From Alphaproteobacteria bacterium (lineage in GTDB: Bacteria; Pseudomonadota; Alphaproteobacteria; Micropepsales; Micropepsaceae), in the NCBI GenBank assembly GCA_947373775.1, contig CANBZE010000145.1, positions 1 to 5,741 on the forward strand: a stretch of DNA of 5,741 nucleotides. The letters are read 5' to 3'. The notes beneath the pieces are model-generated. The model was not told where the DNA came from. It ran no database searches and saw nothing but the letters and a program-made list of their open reading frames with translations. Both the position numbers and the translations under genes were made by a program. Positions 1 through 4,633 of the stretch are shown piece after piece. Each line of letters starts with the position of its first letter. Positions within the stretch are counted from its first letter, which is position 1.

Positions 1-2
1 CC

Positions 3-1037
3 ATCCTCAATGGCCGCACCTATGGCCCGGATGCGCCGCCCAACATTTATCCCGATCCGGACATCATCCTGATGGACCCCAGCGCCAATGACATCTTCAT
101 CGGCCACAGCTCCATCAAGCGCGTGAAGACCGGCTTCGAGTGGGCCGAAGGCCCGGCCTGGAGCAGCGAAGGCCAGTATGTGGTGTTCTCCGATGTCTCC
201 AAGGACATCCAGTATCGCTATATCTGGGAGACGGGCCAGATCAGCGAATTCCGCCACCAGTCCTTCAACTCCAACGGCAATACCTTCGACTTCCAGGGCC
301 GCCAGATTTCGGCGCAGCATTACCTGCGCCGCGTTGTGCGCTGGGAGCATGACGGCTCCATGACCGTGCTGGCCGACAATTACAACGGGCAGCCGCTGAA
401 CTCGCCAAACGATATCGCGCCCCACAAGGACGGCTCGATCTGGTTCACCGATCCCTATTACGGCGCGCAGCTGGCCGAGGGCCATCCCGACCCCGGCATC
501 GCCATCTTCAATCCCAAAGGCCTGGCCAACCCCAATATCGGCAATGGCAGCGCCGGCATTATCGGCTCCCAGAAGCAGGTGCGTCCGCCTTGCGTCTATC
601 GCTGGGACCCCAGCGGGCGCCTGGACGTGATTGTGGAAGGCAAGCCGGGTCTGGTGCCCAACGGCATCGCCTTCTCGCCCGACTATTCCAAGGTCTATTT
701 CGCCTGGGGCACCGGCATCGATGTGGCCGACGTGGTGGGCACCAAGATCGCCAACCAGCGCCGTTTCACCGATTGCGATGTGGACGGCGTGCATTGCGGC
801 CCCGATGGCCACCGGGTGGACGTGGCAGGCAATGTCTGGTCCGGCTCGACTTCGGTGCCCGGCTATATGGGCGTCACGGTGTGGAACCCGGCCGGCAAAT
901 GCATCGGCCGCATCCGCCTGCCCGAGACCTGCGCCAACGTCACCTTCTGCGGTCCCAAGCGCGACTGGCTGTGGATGTGCGCGTCCCAGTCGGTCTACCT
1001 GGTTCGCCTGGGGATTCAGGGTGCTGCACCGGGCTGA
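3..1037 (+). CDS. SMP-30/gluconolactonase family sugar lactonase, 5'-truncated by the window edge
   Basis: Probable six-bladed beta-propeller lactonase of the SMP-30/gluconolactonase (SGL) family, hydrolysing a sugar lactone with a divalent metal. The frame is open from position 3. The first ATG (72) is probably not the start: the 23 codons before it contain YPDPDIIL, which resembles the usual N-terminal stretch of bacterial members, so the true start and any signal peptide lie off the left edge. Numbering from that ATG, the family metal and substrate residues are present: Glu26 (WAEGP), Asn113 (SPND, before WFTDP), Asn197 (VPNG) and Asp245 (GPDG). The C-terminus (CANVTFCGP...SVYLVRL) is also typical. 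About 25 residues between WFTDPYYG and the VYRWDPSG blade (about 132-172) look like an extended loop. TGA at 1035-1037. Family assignment is strong; the exact substrate (gluconolactone or another aldonolactone) is not visible. Confidence 0.9.
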   Translation: MLNGRTYGPDAPPNIYPDPDIILMDPSANDIFIGHSSIKRVKTGFEWAEGPAWSSEGQYVVFSDVSKDIQYRYIWETGQISEFRHQSFNSNGNTFDFQGRQISAQHYLRRVVRWEHDGSMTVLADNYNGQPLNSPNDIAPHKDGSIWFTDPYYGAQLAEGHPDPGIAIFNPKGLANPNIGNGSAGIIGSQKQVRPPCVYRWDPSGRLDVIVEGKPGLVPNGIAFSPDYSKVYFAWGTGIDVADVVGTKIANQRRFTDCDVDGVHCGPDGHRVDVAGNVWSGSTSVPGYMGVTVWNPAGKCIGRIRLPETCANVTFCGPKRDWLWMCASQSVYLVRLGIQGAAPG

Positions 1038-1083
1038 GCAGCCCTGCAGATTCATCCGTTTACGGAAAGGCTGTAGGACCTTA

Positions 1084-1107
1084 GGGTGGGGCCAGAAGTT
1101 CCCACCC
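1084..1107 (+). other. Short hairpin in the leader of the 43-codon gene
   Basis: GGGTGGG (1084-1090) and CCCACCC (1101-1107) form a perfect 7-bp stem with a 10-base loop. It ends exactly where the weak Shine-Dalgarno GAGAG (1108-1112) begins. There is no following T run, so it does not look like an intrinsic terminator of the lactonase gene. It may be a leader structure or chance in GC-rich DNA. AGTTCCC occurs twice here (1097-1103 and 1111-1117). The rest of the 1038-1118 gap holds only a very weak promoter-like pair, TTTACG at 1059-1064 and TAGGGT at 1082-1087 with 17 bp spacing. Confidence 0.4.
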
Positions 1108-1118
1108 GAGAGTTCCCC

Positions 1119-1250
1119 ATGCCCAAACTGCCCGAAATGACCGCTGCCGCCATCAAAAGCCGCGAAGCCCTGACCAAGATCTACAAGGCCTCCAAGCCCA
1201 AGGAAGCCCCCGCCGCCCCGCCCAAGCCGCGGATTGCCAAGGGCCGTTAG
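1119..1250 (+). CDS. Small basic Pro/Ala/Lys-rich protein of unknown function (43 aa)
   Basis: I do not recognise this gene. ATG at 1119 runs to TAG at 1248-1250. Support for coding: 34 of the 42 codons after the start end in G or C, as in the neighbours; GAGAG (1108-1112) lies 6 bases before the ATG; and a strong terminator follows 45 bases after the stop. The product has 8 Lys, 3 Arg, 3 Glu and no Asp (net about +8). Residues 7-24 (MTAAAIKSREALTKIYKA) could form a helix; residues 26-43 are a basic Pro/Ala tail ending AKGR. There is no signal peptide, membrane segment or Cys. The composition suggests nucleic-acid or ribosome contact, but that is inference only. An internal ATG at 1137 is a less likely start. 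It could be cotranscribed with the lactonase 81 bases upstream or have its own promoter. Confidence 0.6.
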   Translation: MPKLPEMTAAAIKSREALTKIYKASKPKEAPAAPPKPRIAKGR

Positions 1251-1295
1251 GCCCAATCGAATAAAGGGCCGCGAGGCTCCAGCCACTCCAAATGA

Positions 1296-1327
1296 AAACG
1301 GCCCGCCAGGCGACTGGCGGGCCGTTT
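1296..1327. terminator. Bidirectional intrinsic terminator between convergent genes
   Basis: AAACGGCCCGCCAG (1296-1309) is exactly complementary to CTGGCGGGCCGTTT (1314-1327): a 14-bp GC-rich stem closing a GCGA loop (GNRA type on the + strand). On the + strand the T-rich stretch TTTCCTTTT (1325-1333) follows the stem core; on the - strand TTTT (complement of 1295-1298) does. It lies 45 bases after the stop of the small basic gene and 21 bases after the end of the pilin gene, so it can stop transcription from both sides. No other gene is visible in 1251-1348. Confidence 0.88.
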
Positions 1328-1348
1328 CCTTTTCTGCTGCTCCGAAGG

Positions 1349-1513
1349 CTACTTCAGGCTGGTCTGTACCGTGTCGAAGCTGGTGGAAAGCTTGGAGCCC
1401 ACCGCCGACACACCGCTGATAATGGCCACGGCGATCAGGGCGGCGATCAGGCCATATTCGATGGCCGTGGCGCCGCTATTATCGCGTAGCAGTTTCTTGA
1501 ACATCTTGCGCAT
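1349..1513 (-). CDS. Flp family type IVb pilin
   Basis: A 54-residue Flp/Fap pilin precursor, the structural subunit of tight-adherence (Tad/Cpa) type pili. Reading the minus strand from ATG (1513-1511) gives a short basic leader (residues 1-14, five Lys/Arg), then the prepilin motif G14-ATAIEYGLIAALIAVAII. The expected prepilin peptidase cut is after Gly14, placing Glu19 at mature +5 and Tyr20 at +6, the Flp signature. Residues 21-33 form the hydrophobic assembly helix; the polar tail ends TSLK. TAG is at 1351-1349. The first ATG is chosen because GAGG (1524-1521) lies 7 bases upstream; Met4 lacks such spacing. The length is normal for the family. No prepilin peptidase, CpaF ATPase or secretin gene is in the window, so this is an isolated copy here. 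A pseudopilin role cannot be excluded. Confidence 0.93.
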   Translation of the reverse strand: MRKMFKKLLRDNSGATAIEYGLIAALIAVAIISGVSAVGSKLSTSFDTVQTSLK

Positions 1514-1520
1514 TTGGTTG

Positions 1521-1524
1521 CCTC
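1521..1524 (-). promoter_or_regulatory. Ribosome binding site of the Flp pilin gene
   Basis: GAGG on the minus strand (TTGAGGCAACCAA before ATG) with 7-base spacing. It decides for Met1 (1513) over Met4 (1504) as the start. Confidence 0.75.
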
Positions 1525-1540
1525 AAAATGGGACAGCCGG

Positions 1541-1548
1541 GATTTAGC
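1541..1548 (-). promoter_or_regulatory. Candidate -10 element of the pilin promoter (GCTAAATC)
   Basis: GCTAAATC on the minus strand fits every position of the GCtANAWC -10 consensus described for Caulobacter vegetative promoters. It predicts a start near 1534 and a leader of about 20 bases containing the GAGG site. No good -35 (TTGaCgS) lies 10-14 bases upstream, so an activator may be needed. Three TTAA motifs lie further upstream (1589-1592, 1602-1605, 1617-1620) in the otherwise gene-free gap 1514-1655. An 8-base match can occur by chance. Confidence 0.4.
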
Positions 1549-1655
1549 GCAAGCGCGCGCAGTTGCTGACGATTACTTGCGAACGCGCTTAACAGGCATC
1601 GTTAAAGTAACAAGTGTTAATTGCGACCGCGCGGATCGGCTTGCCCGATACGCGC

Positions 1656-3704
1656 CTATCCTTGAAGCCCGAGTTTCTGCGCGAAGTACACGAAGCTCAG
1701 CGCGAACATCTCGGCATACTGGCGATGGTCGGCGGCGGCGGCATGGCCGCCATCGGTGTTCTCATAGAACATCACCTGGTGACCCTGCTCCAGCATCCGC
1801 GCCGCCATCTTGCGGGCATGCACCGGCGTCACCCGGTCGTCGCTGGTAGCGGTCACGAAGAACACCGGCGGGTATTTCACGCCCTTTTTGACATTCTGGT
1901 ACGGCGAGTAGGTGAGGATGTAATCGCGCTCGGCCGGGATCGCCGGATCGCCATATTCAGCTACCCAGCTCGCGCCGGCGCCGATATGGCTATAGGCGAT
2001 CATGTCGATCAGCGGCACCTGGCAGACCACGGCGCCGAACAGTTCGGGCCGTTGCACCATCACGGTGGAGACCAGAAGCCCGCCATTGGAGCCGCCCATG
2101 ATGCCAAGCTGTTTGGTCGTGGTCAGGCCGCGCTTGACCAGGTCGGCCGCCACGGCCTCGAAATCGTCATAGGCATGCTGGCGCTTGTTCTTCAGCGCCG
2201 CGTCATGCCAGGCGGGCCCGAACTCGCCGCCGCCGCGGATATTGGCCACCACATAGATGCCGCCATGGGCCAGCCACAGGCGGCCCATATTGGCGCTGTA
2301 GCCCGGCGTCAGGGACACCTCGAAGCCGCCATAGCCATAGAGCACGGTGGGCGCGGGGCCGTTCAGGGTCTTGGGCCTTGTGACGAAGTAAGGGATTTTG
2401 GTGCCGTCCTTGCTGACGGCCTCAAACTGTTCGCTGACCAGGTTTGACGCATCGAAGCGCGCCGGCAACGACTTGATGGCGCGTGGATGATCGCTGCCAT
2501 CGTCGAAATAATGGGTGGGTGGTGTCAGGTAGTTCTGGAAGCTGAACAGCGCTTCGGAGCCAAAATCATTGGTCGAGACGATGTCGGCAGCGCCCTGCCC
2601 CGGCAGCGACAGCACCTTGTCCGACCAGCCTTTGCCGTTGGTGGTGAAGACATGCACCGCACCGATCACATTGTCGGTGATGGCGGCATAAATCTTGTCG
2701 CGGCCGATGCCGACGCTTTCGATGCTCTGGCGCGGACCGGGCGCGAAGATCACCTGCGGCGGCGCGCCGTCGCGGAACGCCACCAGCGCGCCCTTGGGCA
2801 GCTTGACGCCGCCGGTCTCGAAAGGCTGGCGCAAGGTGGCCAGCCAGGCGCCGTCGAACAACCCCTTCACGTCGGCCGAGCGCGGCAGCGGCAATTGCTT
2901 CACGCTGTCGCCCGTCAGCAGGAAATAATCGCTTTCAAAGAAATTCACCGCCCGGATCACCAACCCTGCATTGCCCTGTTTGCTGTGAAAGGTGGCGGGC
3001 GCCGCCAGCACGTCTTCCACCTGGCTTTCGTAAAGCATCTTGGCGTCCGCCAGCGGGAGCCCTCGCTTCCACAGCTTGACGATGCGGGCATAGCCGGACT
3101 TGGTCTCGCCGTCCTTGGCGGTGGCGAACAGCACCGTGTTGTCGTCCAGATACGCAGCGTCGATCTTGGCTTCGGGCAAGGCAAAGCCGTCATCGGCCAG
3201 TTTCTTCGCCTTCAGGTCATATTCGCGCACCACCACGGCATCGCCGCCGCCGCGCGACAGGCGCAGCAGGCAGCGCACCTCGCCGGGCGAACATTCCGCG
3301 CCCTTGAACACCCAGTTTTCTTTCTGGTCTTTGGCCAGCGCATCCACGTCCAGCAGCACCTCCCATTTGGGATCGCTGTTCTGGTAATCGGCGATAGTCG
3401 TGCGGCGCCACAGGCCCTTGGGGTTGGCCGCGTCCTGCCAGAAATTATAAACAAAGCCGTGGCTGAGCCCGCCGGTGGGAATGCGGTCGGTGGCGTCCAG
3501 CACCTGCATGAGGGAATCGTAATTCTTCTGGTAGCGCGGATCGGCCTTCAGCGGCCCCAGCGCTTTGGCATTTTCCGCCTTCACCCAGGCCAGCGGCTTT
3601 TCGCCATGCACGTCTTCCAGCCAGGCATACGGGTCGTCGGTCACAGCAAAGGCTCCTGAAGCAAGGATGAGCAGCGGAGCGATCAGGCTGATGAGGATGC
3701 GCAT
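1656..3704 (-). CDS. Exported prolyl oligopeptidase (S9A family serine peptidase)
   Basis: A complete 682-residue post-proline-cleaving endopeptidase acting on short peptides, probably periplasmic. Residues 1-20 form a signal peptide (hydrophobic core ending GAFA) with a likely cut before VTDD; there is no lipobox Cys. DPYAWLEDVHGE (24-35) is the typical S9 N-terminal motif. Residues about 75-415 are the beta-propeller that limits substrate size; 420-682 are the alpha/beta-hydrolase domain. The triad is Ser539 (GGSNGG), Asp622 (SDDRVTP) and His654 (DGGHAAA). By alignment from memory to porcine POP, Tyr458 and Asn540 match the oxyanion residues Tyr473/Asn555; Phe461, Trp580 and Arg624 match the proline-pocket residues Phe476, Trp595 and Arg643. 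It is near the family's usual length (about 700). GGAA lies 5 bases before ATG 3704. TAG is at 1658-1656, with no clear terminator after it. The gene is transcribed divergently from dapF. Confidence 0.95.
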   Translation of the reverse strand: MRILISLIAPLLILASGAFAVTDDPYAWLEDVHGEKPLAWVKAENAKALGPLKADPRYQKNYDSLMQVLDATDRIPTGGLSHGFVYNFWQDAANPKGLWRRTTIADYQNSDPKWEVLLDVDALAKDQKENWVFKGAECSPGEVRCLLRLSRGGGDAVVVREYDLKAKKLADDGFALPEAKIDAAYLDDNTVLFATAKDGETKSGYARIVKLWKRGLPLADAKMLYESQVEDVLAAPATFHSKQGNAGLVIRAVNFFESDYFLLTGDSVKQLPLPRSADVKGLFDGAWLATLRQPFETGGVKLPKGALVAFRDGAPPQVIFAPGPRQSIESVGIGRDKIYAAITDNVIGAVHVFTTNGKGWSDKVLSLPGQGAADIVSTNDFGSEALFSFQNYLTPPTHYFDDGSDHPRAIKSLPARFDASNLVSEQFEAVSKDGTKIPYFVTRPKTLNGPAPTVLYGYGGFEVSLTPGYSANMGRLWLAHGGIYVVANIRGGGEFGPAWHDAALKNKRQHAYDDFEAVAADLVKRGLTTTKQLGIMGGSNGGLLVSTVMVQRPELFGAVVCQVPLIDMIAYSHIGAGASWVAEYGDPAIPAERDYILTYSPYQNVKKGVKYPPVFFVTATSDDRVTPVHARKMAARMLEQGHQVMFYENTDGGHAAAADHRQYAEMFALSFVYFAQKLGLQG

Positions 3705-3793
3705 GGCGGTTCCGCGATATTGTCGCGCCAGCTTGGGAATTTTACCGCCTCAAGTCCATGGAAAAGCGCTTCCCGCCCTTCTATAAGGCTCCC
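3705..3793. promoter_or_regulatory. Divergent promoter region between the prolyl oligopeptidase and dapF genes
   Basis: These 89 bases separate two genes that point away from each other, so promoters for both are expected here or inside the adjacent coding sequence. On the + strand TTGTCGC (3720-3726) matches the TTGaCgS -35 consensus at 6 of 7 positions, and the AT-rich GAATTTTAC (3737-3745) lies about where a -10 would be, but as a -10 it is poor. On the - strand TAAAAT (3744-3739) is the best -10-like string, without a good -35. AAGG (3785-3788) is the probable dapF ribosome binding site. Position-level assignments are weak. Confidence 0.4.
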
Positions 3794-4633
3794 ATGACCG
3801 CTTTCGTGAAAATGCATGGCCTGGGCAATGATTTTGTGGTGTTCGACGCGCGCGACGCCGCCGTCAACCTGACCGCAATGCAGGCCAAGGCCGTGGCCAA
3901 CCGCCATTTCGGCGTGGGCTGCGACACGGTGGTGATGATACGCCCCGGCGGCGCCCAGGCCGATGCCAGCATACTGTTCTTCAATGCCGACGGATCGGAA
4001 TCGGAAAGCTGCTACAACGCCACGCGCTGCATCGCGCGGCTGCTGCTGGATGAGCGCGGATTGGCGCGGGTCAAACTGAGCACCAAGGGCGGGCTTCTGA
4101 TCTGCAGCGATGCCGGCAAGGGCGCCGTGACGGTGGATGTGGGCGAGCCGCGGCTGGACTGGAAACAGATCCCGCTGGCGCAGGAAACCGATACCAGCAA
4201 TTTTCTCATCGAAGTGGGCGGCTCCAGCGTACCGGCCAGCGCCGCCTCGATGGGCAATCCCCATTGCGTGCTGTTCGTGCCCGATGCCGTGGCCGCGCCC
4301 ATCACAATGCTGGGTCCAAAAATCGAAACCCTGCCGCTGTTTCCCAACCGCACCAATGTCGAGTTCGCCCAGGTGCTGGACCCCGGCAAAATCCGCATGC
4401 GGGTGTGGGAGCGCGGCGTGGGCGTGACCCTGGCCTGCGGCACCGGCGCCTGCGCCACCGCCGTATCGGCCATCCGGCGGGGCCTGACGGGCCGCAAGGT
4501 GGAAGTCATCCTGGACGGCGGCTCGCTCTTGATCGAATGGCGCGAGGAAGACGGCCATGTGCTGATGACCGGCCCCACTGCGGAACCGTTCCGCGGCCGG
4601 CTGGACCTGAACAAGCTTTCAGGCAAGCCATGA
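3794..4633 (+). CDS. dapF: Diaminopimelate epimerase
   Basis: Interconverts LL- and meso-diaminopimelate in the cytoplasm, supplying meso-DAP for peptidoglycan and lysine. The start at 3794 gives 279 residues (E. coli about 274) beginning MTAFVKMHGLGNDF, the family N-terminus, with AAGG 5 bases upstream. An in-frame ATG at 3758 would add 12 unlikely residues and has no ribosome site. Both catalytic cysteines are present: Cys73 (SCYNATRC) and Cys215 (ACGTGACA). Substrate-side motifs are kept: Asn12 (GLGND), FNADGSE, Asn155 (GNPH), Asn188 (RTNVEF) and Glu206-Arg207 (WERG). Departures from the textbook motifs: CGNG is CYNA (Tyr74, Ala76), the usual Gln after GxGxD is Thr45, and GAGET is GVGVT (Val211). 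Some of these are, from memory, common in alphaproteobacteria. The stop overlaps the next start (ATGA), so the two genes are probably co-translated. Confidence 0.95.
   Translation: MTAFVKMHGLGNDFVVFDARDAAVNLTAMQAKAVANRHFGVGCDTVVMIRPGGAQADASILFFNADGSESESCYNATRCIARLLLDERGLARVKLSTKGGLLICSDAGKGAVTVDVGEPRLDWKQIPLAQETDTSNFLIEVGGSSVPASAASMGNPHCVLFVPDAVAAPITMLGPKIETLPLFPNRTNVEFAQVLDPGKIRMRVWERGVGVTLACGTGACATAVSAIRRGLTGRKVEVILDGGSLLIEWREEDGHVLMTGPTAEPFRGRLDLNKLSGKP

Noticed and set aside
72..74. ATG at 72 as the lactonase start
   Set aside because: The frame is open to the window edge and the upstream residues (YPDPDIIL) match the family, so the start is outside.
590..1140. Two plus-strand frames (590-1084 and 631-1140) inside the lactonase gene
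   Set aside because: They are alternative frames of a gene whose own frame carries conserved SMP-30 residues.
1589..1620. Canonical CtrA box TTAA-N7-TTAA before the pilin gene
   Set aside because: The spacings are 9 and 11 bases, not 7; kept only as a hypothesis about an activator.
1635..1649. Hairpin ATCGG/CCGAT as terminator of the prolyl oligopeptidase gene
   Set aside because: Only a 5-bp stem with no T run after it on the minus strand.
2487..3659. Open frames of 390 codons (2487-3659) and 277 codons (1614-2447) on the plus strand
   Set aside because: Both are antisense to the prolyl oligopeptidase gene, show His/Gln/Arg-rich composition and no recognisable motif.
3716..3723. ACAATATC on the minus strand as the -10 of the prolyl oligopeptidase gene
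   Set aside because: Only a 6/8 match with no -35, and the predicted start would leave no room for the ribosome site before ATG 3704.
3758..3793. Upstream ATG of dapF at 3758
   Set aside because: It adds 12 residues not seen in the family, has no ribosome site, and 3794 gives the canonical N-terminus with AAGG at 5 bases.
3683..4558. Minus-strand open frame of 291 codons
   Set aside because: It overlaps dapF in antisense and the divergent promoter region; its composition is that of a shadow frame.
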